Below, one piece after another: positions 18,297 to 28,867 of a stretch of 64,000 nucleotides of DNA (positions are counted from its first letter, which is position 1; the number at the start of each line of letters is the position of its first letter). The position numbers and the translations under genes were made by a program. This stretch comes from Candidatus Muiribacterium halophilum (GTDB taxonomy: Bacteria; Muiribacteriota; Muiribacteriia; Muiribacteriales; Muiribacteriaceae), in contig JALOAD010000012.1 in the NCBI GenBank assembly GCA_023228995.1, forward strand, positions 11,933-75,932. The letters are read 5' to 3'. The notes beneath the pieces were generated by a model. The model was not told the origin of the DNA. It ran no database searches and was given only the letters and a program-made list of their open reading frames with translations.

Positions 18297-19661
18297 ATGT
18301 TTCTTACAGCTGAAGAGATTTTACAAACAATAAGTATGGTAAGTGTTGAGAATTTTGATGTTAGGACAACTACTCTAGGAATTAGTCTTAGAGATTGTCG
18401 TGGTGTTGATGCAGATGCAACTGCAAAAAAAATATATGATAAAATTTGTTTTAGAGCAGAAAAACTTATTTCATGTGCAAACATTATAGAAGCAAAATAT
18501 GGACTTCCGATTGTTAATAAAAGAGCTTCTGTAACTCCAATTGCAGTTATAGGAGATGGTTTTGACAAGGATGGAATGATAAAACTTGCTATAGCTATGG
18601 ATAAAGCTGCCGAAACTGTAGGAATAAACTATATTGGTGGATTTTCAGCTCTTGTACAAAAAGGTGCTACTGTAGGCGATCTTGCTCTTATAGAGGCTAT
18701 ACCAGAAGCTTTAAATATTACTCAAAGAGTTTGTTCTTCTGTCAATGTTGCTTCGACTAAAGCAGGAATAAATCTTGATATGATATATAAAATGGCTAAG
18801 CAAATAAAAAAAACTGCTGAACTTACAGCAGATCGTGGAAGTATAGGATGTGCAAAACTTGTTGTTTTTGCCAATGCTGTAGAAGATAATCCTTTTATTG
18901 CAGGAGCTTTTCATGGTATATCTGAACCAGAAGTTGTTCTTAATGTTGGTATTAGCGGACCTGGTGTTGTAAGACATGTATTAGAAAAAAATGGAAAAGG
19001 ATTAAACATTGGAGATCTTGCGGAATTAATTAAGAAAACTGCTTTTAAAATAACTAGAATGGGTCAGCTTGTTGGTCAGGAAGTTTCTGAACTTATGGGT
19101 GTTCCTTTTGGTATAGTTGATATTTCTCTTGCTCCTACACCAGCTATAGGTGATTCTGTTGCAAATATACTTGAACTTATGGGTCTTGAAATGTGTGGTA
19201 CAGATGGTACGACATTTGCTCTAGCTATTTTAAATGATGCTGTTAAAAAAGGTGGAGTTATGGCAACACAGAGAGTTGGTGGTCTTTCAGGAGCATTTAT
19301 TCCTGTAAGTGAAGACGAAGGAATGATAAAAGCTGTAGAATGTGGAGCTTTATCTTTAGAAAGACTTCAATGTATGACATGTGTTTGTTCTGTAGGTCTT
19401 GATATGATAGCAATACCTGGTGATACTTCTGTTGAAACTATTGCAGGTATAATTGCTGATGAAATGGCAATTGGTGTTATTAATACCAAAACTACTGCTG
19501 CAAGACTTATTCCTGTAATTGGAAAAGGTGTTGGAGAAAAAGTATGTTATGGTGGTCTTTTAGGAGATGCTCCTATAATGGCAGTTGGAAAATATTCATG
19601 TGCTGAAATTATTAAAAGAGGTGGTAGAGTACCAGCTCCAATAAATTCTTTAAAAAATTGA
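18297..19661 (+). CDS. UPF0210 / DUF711 (PFL family) protein
   Basis: The 454 residues match the UPF0210 family, related in fold to glycyl-radical proteins such as pyruvate formate-lyase, though the biochemical role is unknown. Landmarks include [18 protein letters not shown] near the N terminus, [19 protein letters not shown], and the Cys-rich [18 protein letters not shown] near residue 360. The [16 protein letters not shown] segment near the C terminus is also typical. It overlaps the hemW TTG start by four bases. Confidence 0.92.
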   Translation: MFLTAEEILQTISMVSVENFDVRTTTLGISLRDCRGVDADATAKKIYDKICFRAEKLISCANIIEAKYGLPIVNKRASVTPIAVIGDGFDKDGMIKLAIAMDKAAETVGINYIGGFSALVQKGATVGDLALIEAIPEALNITQRVCSSVNVASTKAGINLDMIYKMAKQIKKTAELTADRGSIGCAKLVVFANAVEDNPFIAGAFHGISEPEVVLNVGISGPGVVRHVLEKNGKGLNIGDLAELIKKTAFKITRMGQLVGQEVSELMGVPFGIVDISLAPTPAIGDSVANILELMGLEMCGTDGTTFALAILNDAVKKGGVMATQRVGGLSGAFIPVSEDEGMIKAVECGALSLERLQCMTCVCSVGLDMIAIPGDTSVETIAGIIADEMAIGVINTKTTAARLIPVIGKGVGEKVCYGGLLGDAPIMAVGKYSCAEIIKRGGRVPAPINSLKN

Positions 19662-20776
19662 AGAAAAAAATTGGTTTTTATATACATATACCTTTTTGTC
19701 ACAGTAAGTGTTCTTACTGTGACTTTTATTCTATATCAGATTTTTCTTTAGAATTAAAAAAAAATTATTTAGATAGATTGCTAAAACACATTGATTATAT
19801 GGGTTGCAGGTTTTCTAATGATTACAAACCAAATACTTTGTTTATAGGTGGAGGAACACCTTCTATATATTCCGCTGAAGAGCTTGGTGCTTTAGTAAAA
19901 AGAGTTCAAAAAAATTTTAATTGTGAATTTTTAGAAAGTACAGTTGAGATAAATCCTAATGTTATAGATTATAATTTTATTGATAAACTATATAAAGGTA
20001 ATTTTTTTAACAGGATTTCTTTTGGTCTTCAGAGTCCTTTTAAAAAAGATAATACTTATCTTGGACGAAATTTCAATGAAAAGAGTGTTGAAATATTAAA
20101 ATATGCTTTGTCTATATTTGAAAATGTAAGTATTGATATGGTTTGTGGCTATGATGGATTTAATAGCGAAAAAATAATTGAAAAATTAAATTTACAAGGA
20201 ATTTTACCTAAAATCAAACATATTTCTCTTTATATGCTCAAGTATTCAGAAAGTTTTAGCGAGAAATTTAAAGAAAAAATATGTGATGATGATATTCAAG
20301 TTGAAAATTATAAAAAAATGATAAATCTTATTAAAAAAAATAATTTCAAACAATATGAAATTTCAAATTTTTGTAAAACTAATTATGAATGTAAACATAA
20401 TTTGCATTATTGGAAATATCATGATTATTTAGGTGTTGGGTCTAATGCTTCTATAAAATTTGAGAATAATATAGTTTGTTTTCCAAAATTAAATGATTAT
20501 ATGATGAAAGATTTTGAAGAAACAATTGAAGATGTTGAAAATACAGAGGAATATCCTGATAAAATTATAATGCGTATGAGACTTTGTGAGGGTATGAGTT
20601 TTTTAGAACTTAAAAAAATTAATCCTAATTTGCCTGATATCATGAATATATTATATAATAGGTATAAAGATTGTTTTAAAAAAGATTTTGATAAAATTAG
20701 TTTTTCTCAAAAAGGTTTTATTTTTTCAAATACATTATTAAGTAGTATGCTTGAAATTATGGAGGAAAGAAAATGA
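19658..20776 (+). CDS. hemW: HemW-like radical SAM haem chaperone family protein
   Basis: The protein resembles HemW (formerly called oxygen-independent coproporphyrinogen oxidase-like), a radical SAM protein that binds haem. The cluster motif is [10 protein letters not shown] (residues 14-23) after YIHIPF. A GGGTPS motif and RISFGLQS follow, all typical. It has the CxxxCxxCxF pattern of HemW, not the CxxxCxxCxC of true HemN. The start is TTG, overlapping the previous stop. The C-terminal part is divergent and short. No haem synthesis genes are seen nearby. Confidence 0.88.
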   Translation: MKKKIGFYIHIPFCHSKCSYCDFYSISDFSLELKKNYLDRLLKHIDYMGCRFSNDYKPNTLFIGGGTPSIYSAEELGALVKRVQKNFNCEFLESTVEINPNVIDYNFIDKLYKGNFFNRISFGLQSPFKKDNTYLGRNFNEKSVEILKYALSIFENVSIDMVCGYDGFNSEKIIEKLNLQGILPKIKHISLYMLKYSESFSEKFKEKICDDDIQVENYKKMINLIKKNNFKQYEISNFCKTNYECKHNLHYWKYHDYLGVGSNASIKFENNIVCFPKLNDYMMKDFEETIEDVENTEEYPDKIIMRMRLCEGMSFLELKKINPNLPDIMNILYNRYKDCFKKDFDKISFSQKGFIFSNTLLSSMLEIMEERK

Positions 20777-22287
20777 AAAAAATCATTTTTATATTTATAT
20801 TTTGTTTTTCTATTTCTGCGTTTTCTGCCGGAAATATAGATCTTCTTATAAATCTTATAAATTTTTATAATTCCAATTCTCAATTTGAAAAATCTTTGGA
20901 GCAGGCTGAAAAAGGTTTAGAACTTGAACCTAATAATGCTAAATTGCTTGAGCTTAAGGAAGAAATTTTAAAAAAAATTCAAGAAAGTAAAAATAAAAAA
21001 GAGGAAAAAGAAGAAATTATAAAAAATCCTTCAATAAAAACAGATAATATTGAAGCTATTGAAAATATTATTCCAAAGAAAAAATTAAGACCTTTTAAAT
21101 ATTTTAGTGATGCTGAAAAACAGAAAATAGGTGATATTTTAGAAAAAGCTATTGATTTAAAAAGTCTTGGCAGAAATTCAGATGCTAAGAAAAAATTTGA
21201 AGAAGTTTTAAAATATGATGATCTTAATGAAGATGCTAATTTTTATCTTGGAGTTCTTTGTGTTGATGAAGGTAAATATGATATTGCTAAGACTTATTTT
21301 AACAATGTTTTAACTTATGATCAAAATAATAATCAGGTTTTGTATTGGCTTGGACTTGTTTATATGAGAGAAAATGATAAAGCTAAAGCTAAAGCTTATT
21401 TTCTTGAAACTGTTAAAAAACAGCCTAATAGTGTATTAGGTTATGTTCAACTTGCAAGTATTTATGAATCAGAAAACAATGTTGCTAGTGCTGAAAAATA
21501 TTATAAAAAAGCAATTGAAGTAGATAAAAGACTTATTAATATTTATAAAAGCCTGTCAGATTTATATGTTACAAGATCTTATTATTCTAAAGCTATAGAA
21601 GTATATAGAGAAATGATAAATACTTTTCCCAAAAATGCTTATGGTTATTCAGGTCTTGCTACTATGCTTCTTTTGACTGGTGATTATGAGAATGGAGCAA
21701 TATATTTTCAAAATGCTTATAAAATTGATGATAAAAATCCAGAAGTTATTGCATTATCTGCAATGTATAGTTTTTATGCAGGAAAGAATGCTGAAGCTGA
21801 AGAGCGTTTGGGACAAGCAATAGAAAAAGAAGGTGATAATCTTAAAATATATAGGCTTATTGTAAATGTTTTAAAAAATTCTTCAAATATTGAAGGTGTT
21901 AAAAAGTATTCAGAGATTGGATTGCAGTTTTTTCCATTAGATTCGATTTTAAATTTTGAATTAGGTAAATATTATAGTAATAGAAATGAAAATGAGAAAG
22001 CTCTTCCTTATCTTGAAAAATCTTTCCAAGTTGATTCTGAGGATTCTAATATACTTTTAACTCTTGCTCAAACTTATAATAAAGCAGGTTATTATGTTGA
22101 TTCACTTAATAAATATAAAATACTTGTAAATAAATTTAAAGATTCTAAAGAAAGACCAAAATGGTTGGAAGAAGCTAGAAATGTTCTGACTGTTTATAAT
22201 AAAGAAAAAGAAATTCAAATTGAATCTCCTCAAAGTAATTTTGACGATAATGCAGTTTATGATTTTAATATTCCACAAGGTTTTTAA
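20773..22287 (+). CDS. Exported TPR-repeat protein
   Basis: The 504 residues begin with a signal peptide ([20 protein letters not shown]). A Lys/Glu-rich linker (about 70-105) is followed by roughly ten TPR motifs such as ANFYLGVLCVDEGKYDIAKT and ASIYESENNVASAEKYYKKA. TPR arrays are protein-binding scaffolds. Inference: it works in the periplasm, perhaps in envelope or pilus assembly given the pil genes 1.2 kb downstream. No specific family was recognised. Confidence 0.8.
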   Translation: MKKIIFIFIFCFSISAFSAGNIDLLINLINFYNSNSQFEKSLEQAEKGLELEPNNAKLLELKEEILKKIQESKNKKEEKEEIIKNPSIKTDNIEAIENIIPKKKLRPFKYFSDAEKQKIGDILEKAIDLKSLGRNSDAKKKFEEVLKYDDLNEDANFYLGVLCVDEGKYDIAKTYFNNVLTYDQNNNQVLYWLGLVYMRENDKAKAKAYFLETVKKQPNSVLGYVQLASIYESENNVASAEKYYKKAIEVDKRLINIYKSLSDLYVTRSYYSKAIEVYREMINTFPKNAYGYSGLATMLLLTGDYENGAIYFQNAYKIDDKNPEVIALSAMYSFYAGKNAEAEERLGQAIEKEGDNLKIYRLIVNVLKNSSNIEGVKKYSEIGLQFFPLDSILNFELGKYYSNRNENEKALPYLEKSFQVDSEDSNILLTLAQTYNKAGYYVDSLNKYKILVNKFKDSKERPKWLEEARNVLTVYNKEKEIQIESPQSNFDDNAVYDFNIPQGF

Positions 22288-23210
22288 TGGATTTTAAAAA
22301 TAAGATAATTGTAATTGGCGGACAGACGGCTTCAGGAAAAACTAGTATGTCTCTTGATATATGTCAGCAATTTAATGGTGAAGTAGTTTCTAGCGATTCA
22401 GTTCAAATATATAAATATCTTGATATTGGTTCTGCCAAACCTTCTTTATCAGAAAGAGCAATTATAGAGCATAGTATGATTGATATTGTTGAGCCTTGTA
22501 AAGAGTTTGATGTAAAAGAATATACTCAAAAAGCTGAAATTTGTCTTGATAATATATGGAAAAAAAACAAAATACCAGTTCTAACCGGAGGAACTGGGTT
22601 TTATGTAGAATCGTTATTATGTGGATTACCAAAAATAAAAAATGATTGTGATATTAGAAAAAAATACGAAAATATTTTAAAAGAAAAAGGTAGAGAATAT
22701 TTGTTTTCTATTTTACAAAGAAAATGGCCTGAAAGAGCTATTACGCTTCATATAAATGATACTAAAAGAATTATAAGAAGTATTGAGATATATGAAACTG
22801 GTGGTAAAGAACAATTTGAAAATTTTAACAAAAAATTAAAATTTGATATTTTATTTTTTTATATTGAACCTGAAAAAGAATTAAATGAAAAAAATATAAA
22901 AAAAAGAGTTTTAAATATGATTAAAAATGGTCTTATTGATGAAGTTGAATTTGTTTTAAGAGAAAAAGGTTTTTCAAGACAATCAAAAACTGCAATTGGT
23001 TATAAAGAAACTATTGACTTTATTGAGTCAAATAATAATATAGAAGAACTTGTTTTTAATATATCTCTTCATACAAGGCAATTTGCTAAAAGACAGAGAA
23101 CTTTTTTTAAAAATAAATTTAAAAAAATGATTTTTCTTGAAAGTTATGATATAAATAATTATCATATTAAAAAAGAAACAGAAAAATTTCTGGAGGGTAA
23201 CAATGTCTAA
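22287..23210 (+). CDS. miaA: tRNA dimethylallyltransferase MiaA
   Basis: MiaA transfers a dimethylallyl group to A37 of tRNAs that read UNN codons. The P loop GGQTASGKTS (about 11-20) and the DSVQIYKYLDIGSAKPS segment are typical, as are LTGGTGFYVE and the QSKTAIGYKE motif in the C-terminal half. At 307 residues it is normal in length. It overlaps hfq by eight bases; miaA-hfq adjacency is widely conserved. Confidence 0.95.
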   Translation: MDFKNKIIVIGGQTASGKTSMSLDICQQFNGEVVSSDSVQIYKYLDIGSAKPSLSERAIIEHSMIDIVEPCKEFDVKEYTQKAEICLDNIWKKNKIPVLTGGTGFYVESLLCGLPKIKNDCDIRKKYENILKEKGREYLFSILQRKWPERAITLHINDTKRIIRSIEIYETGGKEQFENFNKKLKFDILFFYIEPEKELNEKNIKKRVLNMIKNGLIDEVEFVLREKGFSRQSKTAIGYKETIDFIESNNNIEELVFNISLHTRQFAKRQRTFFKNKFKKMIFLESYDINNYHIKKETEKFLEGNNV

Positions 23211-23421
23211 TAAAATTAATTTACAGGATTTATTTCTTGATAACATAATAAAAAAAAGATCAGAAATAATGATATTTCTCACAAATGGTATAAAATTAAG
23301 AGGCTATATAAAAGCTTATGATTCTTTTACAGTTCTCATGGAAGATAATGAAAAACAGCAGCTTATTTTTAAGCATGCTATTTCAACATTGGTGTCTTCA
23401 GAAAAAGTTGAAATTAAATAA
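23203..23421 (+). CDS. hfq: RNA chaperone Hfq
   Basis: Hfq forms a hexameric Sm-like ring that binds small RNAs and mRNAs. The 72 residues show the LQDLFLDN N-terminal helix, Sm1 with IFLTNGIKLRGYIKAYDSF, and Sm2 FKHAISTL (usual YKHAIST). The C-terminal tail is very short, as in many non-enterobacterial Hfq proteins. A GGAGG ribosome binding site lies within the miaA end. Its presence suggests base-pairing small RNAs in this organism, but none was recognised in the window. Confidence 0.96.
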   Translation: MSNKINLQDLFLDNIIKKRSEIMIFLTNGIKLRGYIKAYDSFTVLMEDNEKQQLIFKHAISTLVSSEKVEIK

Positions 23422-23505
23422 TACCAGTCACCTGTTTTAATATAAATAACAGCAATTCCGATAAAATAATAACTATTATTATTTTTCTAAAGACAGGAGA
23501 GGGTA

Positions 23506-25254
23506 ATGTCGTCAGAATTTATATATAAAAAGAAAATAGGTCAGATTCTTATAGAAAACGACTTTATAACAGAAGAACAATTATCTGACAGTCTTAAAAT
23601 TCAGATTGAAACTTCAGATCTTATTGGTGAAATTCTAATTCAAAAGGGTTATCTTACAGAAGAACAACTTGCACAAGGTTTAGCTATTCAGTTTGATAGT
23701 GAATACTATTCTCCAGATAGAGTAAAGCTTGAAGAAGCAGTTTTAGCGAGAGTTCCTGAAAATCTTATTAAAATGTATTATTTTATACCGCTTGATATTG
23801 ATGCGGGAAGAATAATGATTCTTATTTTTGATCCTACCAATGTAACAATGCTTGATGCTCTTCAGACTGTTCTTGGAATTAAAGTTGAATTTGCTGTCGC
23901 TTCAAAAGAAAAAATCACTCAAGTAATAAATGATTATTATTTTGCAGAAGAAAAAGAAAAAACACTTGACGATGTTAATATGGATGAAATGCTTTCTGAT
24001 GCTGGTCTTGATATGAAAGTTGAAACTATTGGAGAAGATGATGCTAAAGATCCAGATCTTCTCAAGGCAGCTGATCAGAAACCTATAATAGCACTTGTCA
24101 ATAAAATAATTCTTGATGCAATAAAAAAGAAAGCTTCTGATATTCATTTAGAAGTGCATGAAAAAAAAGTTGTTATAAGATATAGAATGGATGGTGATCT
24201 TTATGATCAGCCTGCTATTAATAAAAAAGCAGCATCAGCAATTGTTTCAAGAATAAAAATTATATCTAATCTTAATATAGCTGAAAAAAGAATTCCACAG
24301 GATGGAGCGTTTTCTCTTAAAATTGGAAAGTCAAAGATAGATTTTCGAGTATCTGTACTTCCATGTATTTGGGGAGAAAATGTTGTAATAAGAATACTTT
24401 CTAAAGATTCTGTGTCGCTTGATTTGGAAACATTGGGATTTACTGATTTTCAGCTTAAAATTTTTAAAAAAAATATTCAAAAACCTTTTGGACTTATTCT
24501 AAATAGTGGACCTACGGGTTCTGGTAAAACAACAACTCTTTATGCTGCACTTTCAAGGATTAACACAAGAGATGTAAAAATTATTACTGTGGAAGATCCT
24601 GTGGAATATCAGCTTGAAGGAATACATCAAACTCAGGTTTTTATTAATAAAAATGAACCTGATAGATCGCTTACATTTGCTTCAGGATTAAGATCAATAC
24701 TAAGACAAGATCCAGATGTTGTAATGATTGGGGAAATTCGAGATGAAACAACAGCTGAAATTGCGGTAAATGCTGCGTTAACAGGGCATCTTGTGTTTTC
24801 AACAGTTCATGCTAATAACTCTATTGATGTTATTAATAGGATGAAAACGCTTGGTGTTGACAAATACTTGCTTTGTTCGGCATTTGTAATGGTAATTGCT
24901 CAGAGACTTGTAAAACAACTGTGTACTGAATGTAAAGAAGAATATGACCCTTCTGAGGAAGAGTTTGAAGCTATGGGAAAGAAAAAATCCGATTATCCTA
25001 ATCAGAAGTTTTTTAGGCCGGTTGGATGTGATAAATGTAATGGAACTGGTTATAAAGGCAGAAGAGCTGTTTATGAAATACTTGATTTAACTCCTGCTAT
25101 AAAAGAGCTTATAGTAACTGAAAAAACTCCGTTTGATATTCAAAAAAAAGCTGTAGAACAAGGAACTGATCTTCTTGTTGATGCTGGTATGATAAAAGCA
25201 ATAGGCGGAAGTACTTCGCTTGAAGAAGTAAAAAGTCTGGCGGCTGACTTTTAA
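23506..25254 (+). CDS. pilB: Type IV pilus assembly ATPase PilB (GspE family)
   Basis: PilB is the cytoplasmic hexameric ATPase that powers pilin polymerisation. The N-terminal MshEN domain (about 1-150) can bind nucleotides such as c-di-GMP in relatives. The ATPase core has Walker A GPTGSGKTTT (about 335-344), the Asp box and a Walker B region RQDPDVVMIGEIRD. A four-Cys zinc site (CTEC and CDKC pairs) follows. At 582 residues the length is normal. It is the first gene of a contiguous pil cluster and is preceded by GGAGAGGG. Confidence 0.95.
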   Translation: MSSEFIYKKKIGQILIENDFITEEQLSDSLKIQIETSDLIGEILIQKGYLTEEQLAQGLAIQFDSEYYSPDRVKLEEAVLARVPENLIKMYYFIPLDIDAGRIMILIFDPTNVTMLDALQTVLGIKVEFAVASKEKITQVINDYYFAEEKEKTLDDVNMDEMLSDAGLDMKVETIGEDDAKDPDLLKAADQKPIIALVNKIILDAIKKKASDIHLEVHEKKVVIRYRMDGDLYDQPAINKKAASAIVSRIKIISNLNIAEKRIPQDGAFSLKIGKSKIDFRVSVLPCIWGENVVIRILSKDSVSLDLETLGFTDFQLKIFKKNIQKPFGLILNSGPTGSGKTTTLYAALSRINTRDVKIITVEDPVEYQLEGIHQTQVFINKNEPDRSLTFASGLRSILRQDPDVVMIGEIRDETTAEIAVNAALTGHLVFSTVHANNSIDVINRMKTLGVDKYLLCSAFVMVIAQRLVKQLCTECKEEYDPSEEEFEAMGKKKSDYPNQKFFRPVGCDKCNGTGYKGRRAVYEILDLTPAIKELIVTEKTPFDIQKKAVEQGTDLLVDAGMIKAIGGSTSLEEVKSLAADF

Positions 25255-25266
25255 AGGTGGTTTAAT

Positions 25267-26343
25267 TTGGGAATCAAAGAACTTTTGGGACTTGGTAATA
25301 AATTTGTATCCTATGATATTGGGTCATCGGCTATTAAAATAGTTGAACTTGAAAGCAGAGTAGGAACAAAAATCGAATTATCTAAATTTGATATATTTAA
25401 TATACCAAGAGATATGATAAATGTTAATTTCAATGATTCTTTGGTTGTTGATAAAAATTCATTTAAAGATCTTCTTTATGATCATACAATTAAAAATAAA
25501 ATTAAAAATCAAAAATGCGGTATTATGCTTTCAGATGGAAATGCTATTATAAACTGGTTGAATATAAAACTTAATCCTGGAGAAAATCTTAATGCTTCTA
25601 TTTCAGAAAAACTTGGTGCATTATTTCCGTCAGATATTGCAAACTGGGATTTTCATTGGCAGGTACTTGAAGAAAAAAAAGATAATTTCACTATAATAAG
25701 CGAAGCAATTCTTAAAGATAATGTTATGGAAATTGGTGAAATATTCCACGAAATATCTATGTGGCCACATTTTCTTGATGTATCATGTTTTAATTCTATG
25801 AATATGTTTCATAATTTTCTTGTTTCATCTGATAATAACAAAAAAAATATTTCACTTATATACCTTGGTAACGATTCTACAACAGTTATGATTTTTAATA
25901 ATGGAATGCTTAAATCTTTTAGACTTATACCTTTTGGCGGAAAAGATTTTACATCAGCTATATGTGATGGTTTAGGCATGACATATGAAGATGCTGAAAA
26001 TTTTAAGCATAATGAAAGATTTTTTTTAAGAGAATATTCAGATGAACAAAATAAGCTTGAAAATTATAATGTTGTTAAAAATGTATTTGGTGAAATTGTA
26101 AAAGGTATTTATAATTCATTTGACTCTTATCTTGCAAAATTTAGAGAATTTAAAATACATAAAATAATACTTTATGGTGGAACTGCAAATTTTCGAAATA
26201 TAAATGTACTTTTACAAAAACATCTTAATATTCCAGTTACTTTAGGAAGTGAACTTGTTACTGTTAAGCATAATGGTAATGAACTTTCGTCAGATGAAAA
26301 AAATTTATTGATTCCAGTTATTGGAGGCTTGATTAGAGACTAA
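25267..26343 (+). CDS. pilM: Type IV pilus assembly protein PilM
   Basis: PilM is an actin-like cytoplasmic ATPase that binds the N-terminal tail of PilN. The N terminus FVSYDIGSSAIKIVELE carries the first phosphate loop, and the IILYGGTANFRNI segment near the C terminus is the adenosine motif. At 358 residues it is typical. The start is TTG with AAAGGTGG before it. It lies between pilB and pilN. Confidence 0.92.
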   Translation: MGIKELLGLGNKFVSYDIGSSAIKIVELESRVGTKIELSKFDIFNIPRDMINVNFNDSLVVDKNSFKDLLYDHTIKNKIKNQKCGIMLSDGNAIINWLNIKLNPGENLNASISEKLGALFPSDIANWDFHWQVLEEKKDNFTIISEAILKDNVMEIGEIFHEISMWPHFLDVSCFNSMNMFHNFLVSSDNNKKNISLIYLGNDSTTVMIFNNGMLKSFRLIPFGGKDFTSAICDGLGMTYEDAENFKHNERFFLREYSDEQNKLENYNVVKNVFGEIVKGIYNSFDSYLAKFREFKIHKIILYGGTANFRNINVLLQKHLNIPVTLGSELVTVKHNGNELSSDEKNLLIPVIGGLIRD

Positions 26344-26345
26344 TT

Positions 26346-27035
26346 ATGAGAATAAATCTTAATGTTTTTCCAAAACACTATCAGTGTGAACCAAGAGATT
26401 ATAAGGCTATTTTTTTTGCTGGTTTAACACTTATAGTTATGATTGTAATGATTTTCTCTGTTTATATTATACAAAAATGGAGATTTTCAAGTATGCAGAC
26501 TCAAAGTCTTGAACCTCTTAGAGTTAAAGAAGAACAGATGAAATCTTTACAAACTCAAAAAGCAAGAAAAGAAACTGATTTGAGAAAAAATATATTTCCA
26601 GAAGCTACAAAAGAAGAGCTTAATGAAAGAATTACTAGCTTTAATAAAATTGAAAGAGATTTTTATTGGGGTTTATTTTTTCAAAAACTTGAAGAAGTAA
26701 TTCCTGAAAGAGTGTGGTTAAAAAATTTCTTTATTGAGACAAGTTTAATGAAAGAAATAAGGATAAAAGACCATATTGAGGATATTAAAAGAAAAAGTAA
26801 TATAAGTCATGAAAAAGAAATGGATATTATAAAAAATATTAATAGGAAGATTTATCTTTCTTGTGAAGCGTCTGATATGTTTAAACCTATTGAATTTATA
26901 AAAAATCTTGAACTTAATGAGTATTTTTCAAATATTATAGTTGGAAAAGCTCAAGAAGATTCTGAAAGTTTATCTGTGAGATTTACAATAGAATTTGAAA
27001 TAAATGAAAATCTATTTAAAAGGAAAAAATTATGA
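26346..27035 (+). CDS. pilN: Type IV pilus assembly protein PilN
   Basis: This is a bitopic inner-membrane protein. The short N-terminal tail begins RINLNVFPKHYQ, resembling the conserved INLLP motif that PilM binds. One membrane segment lies at about residues 23-43, then a coiled coil and a periplasmic domain with the PilN-like phrase LEEVIPERVWLKNF. Position between pilM and pilO confirms the call. Confidence 0.88.
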   Translation: MRINLNVFPKHYQCEPRDYKAIFFAGLTLIVMIVMIFSVYIIQKWRFSSMQTQSLEPLRVKEEQMKSLQTQKARKETDLRKNIFPEATKEELNERITSFNKIERDFYWGLFFQKLEEVIPERVWLKNFFIETSLMKEIRIKDHIEDIKRKSNISHEKEMDIIKNINRKIYLSCEASDMFKPIEFIKNLELNEYFSNIIVGKAQEDSESLSVRFTIEFEINENLFKRKKL

Positions 27036-27940
27036 GAACCCGTTCGTCCTCTCTTATGGAGAAGACTATATTTTATGCTTTAGGACTATTTTTTATTGTT
27101 GTTATGTTTATAACAACAGGTCTTATAGTGAATGGATTTAGTAAAAAGATAAATGAGATTAATCAGGCAAAAAGCGAGAGAGAAAACCAAAAAATTAGGC
27201 TTGAAACCGATATTGCTCAGTTAAAAAATGATTTACAAAGACTAGATATTGAAATTGAAAAAGCTATTGATAAAAGAGGTAAAGAAGAAGTAGAATATAA
27301 AGAAATTCTTACAAAATTAAATGAAGCTAAGAATTATCTTCCTCATGCATATATTAAACCTGATATAATGGATCAGATAATAAAAAAACTTGAAGAGTTA
27401 AATCTTAGAATTGGTTATCTTGTTGAAAAAAAAATTGAGTATTTCAGCGTTGATTTTTCTTCTGTAAGTTTTCTTCTTGAAATATCAGGCGATTATTTTA
27501 GAATTAAAAAATTTTTATTTTTTCTAGAAAATCCTTTGAAGATTGAAGATCCTAAAAGTGGTATGATTTGGAATGTTGTATTAAAAGTTCCATATCCTGA
27601 TGGTGTTAATTTTTATAGATTCACTAGAGATATTAAAGCTTTTAATGAAAAACCACAAATTGATGTAATAGAAAAAGTAATTTCACCAGAAATATATTTT
27701 TCAGATATAAACAGCAAGATAATAAAAATAGAAAAACAAAAAGTTCCGGCAGCTAATAATGCTACAGGAGCTAGAAATACTGCTCAGAATCAACCTGTTG
27801 AGATTGAAGTAAAAAAAGTTGATGAAAATCTTTTGAGAAATACTCTTTCAGAAGAGTTTTTATATTTAAATTCCTATAAAGATTCAACTTTGAAAATGAA
27901 TATTGAGATAAAGACTTTCTTTATTACAGAAAAGGAATAG
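27032..27940 (+). CDS. pilO: Type IV pilus assembly protein PilO
   Basis: A membrane segment (about residues 13-33) is followed by a coiled coil (about 38-85) and a ferredoxin-like periplasmic domain. The stretch YFSVDFSSVSFLLEISGDYF fits PilO. It is long for PilO (302 residues) because of a C-terminal extension with an Ala/Asn-rich linker. It probably pairs with PilN as a heterodimer in the alignment complex. Overlaps pilN by four bases. Confidence 0.8.
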   Translation: MRTRSSSLMEKTIFYALGLFFIVVMFITTGLIVNGFSKKINEINQAKSERENQKIRLETDIAQLKNDLQRLDIEIEKAIDKRGKEEVEYKEILTKLNEAKNYLPHAYIKPDIMDQIIKKLEELNLRIGYLVEKKIEYFSVDFSSVSFLLEISGDYFRIKKFLFFLENPLKIEDPKSGMIWNVVLKVPYPDGVNFYRFTRDIKAFNEKPQIDVIEKVISPEIYFSDINSKIIKIEKQKVPAANNATGARNTAQNQPVEIEVKKVDENLLRNTLSEEFLYLNSYKDSTLKMNIEIKTFFITEKE

Positions 27941-27945
27941 AATTT

Positions 27946-28848
27946 ATGGAAGATTTAAAAAAATATAAAATACCTTTAATGATTATATTGCCACTTGCTA
28001 TAGTTATGATTTTATATAATTATGTATTTAAAAAAAATGGGGATGATAATGACCCTTATGCTCAAGGGCAAGTACAAGCTCCGATTGTGAATAATCGACC
28101 TCCTGCACAACAACAACAACAGAATACAAGACCAGTGGCCAATACACCAAGACCTGGTGTTGGTGTAGCAAGCCGAACAGATTCTGGTTCAAGAGAAAAA
28201 TTTGATAAGTATAAAGATATAGTTCAAGAAATCTATTCTGACTACGAAGCTGAAGAATTTATTTATAAAGATATTAGAAATTATTTTAGTGATTTCAAAT
28301 TAAGTAATGATATGCAAAAAAAAGCTAAAAATGCTCTATTTATGGCTGAAAACAATATATCTAATGTAGATAAAAAAAATCAAGTAAGTCCTACTGTTAA
28401 TGAATCTTTAAGAATTGCCAAAGAATATATGGATATATCAAGAAAAGCATATAATTCTAGAAATTATCTTAAAGCAGAGATATTTGCTAATAAAACAAAT
28501 GTTGAAATAGATAAGATAGAATCTTTTTTAAGAAGTGAAAATAAACCTGATGATTCAGGAAGTTTATCATTAAATTCAGAAAAAGGACCAAATGTTACAA
28601 TAATATATAAAGGTTTTGTTGAGATTGGTGATAAAAAAATTGCTTATCTTAGAAGAACAGAATCCTACTCAGATAATTCTATTATTGGTGATATGTCAAC
28701 ATTTCTTCAATTACAGGAAGGAGATGAGATTATTTTGTCAGATTCTGAAAAATATATTATAATAGCTATAAAGGAAAGTGAAATAGTTATTTCAAGTGAT
28801 AGAGAACCTAATTTTACCAGAAATATTCCTATTGATAAAGGATTGTAG
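27946..28848 (+). CDS. Membrane-anchored protein in the PilP position of the pilus cluster
   Basis: I do not recognise a named family. There is one membrane segment (about residues 9-28), a Pro/Gln-rich linker with five consecutive Gln (about 40-75), a helical region (about 85-195), and a C-terminal beta-rich domain (about 210-300) with YKGFVEIGDKKIAYL and LQEGDEIIL. PilP and GspC proteins also have an N-terminal anchor, Pro-rich linker and C-terminal small beta domain that contacts the secretin. By topology and place between pilO and pilC I infer a PilP/GspC analogue, but the helical insert is unusual and PilP is normally a lipoprotein. Confidence 0.6.
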   Translation: MEDLKKYKIPLMIILPLAIVMILYNYVFKKNGDDNDPYAQGQVQAPIVNNRPPAQQQQQNTRPVANTPRPGVGVASRTDSGSREKFDKYKDIVQEIYSDYEAEEFIYKDIRNYFSDFKLSNDMQKKAKNALFMAENNISNVDKKNQVSPTVNESLRIAKEYMDISRKAYNSRNYLKAEIFANKTNVEIDKIESFLRSENKPDDSGSLSLNSEKGPNVTIIYKGFVEIGDKKIAYLRRTESYSDNSIIGDMSTFLQLQEGDEIILSDSEKYIIIAIKESEIVISSDREPNFTRNIPIDKGL

Positions 28849-28867
28849 CTTAAAGGGAGTTTTTTAA

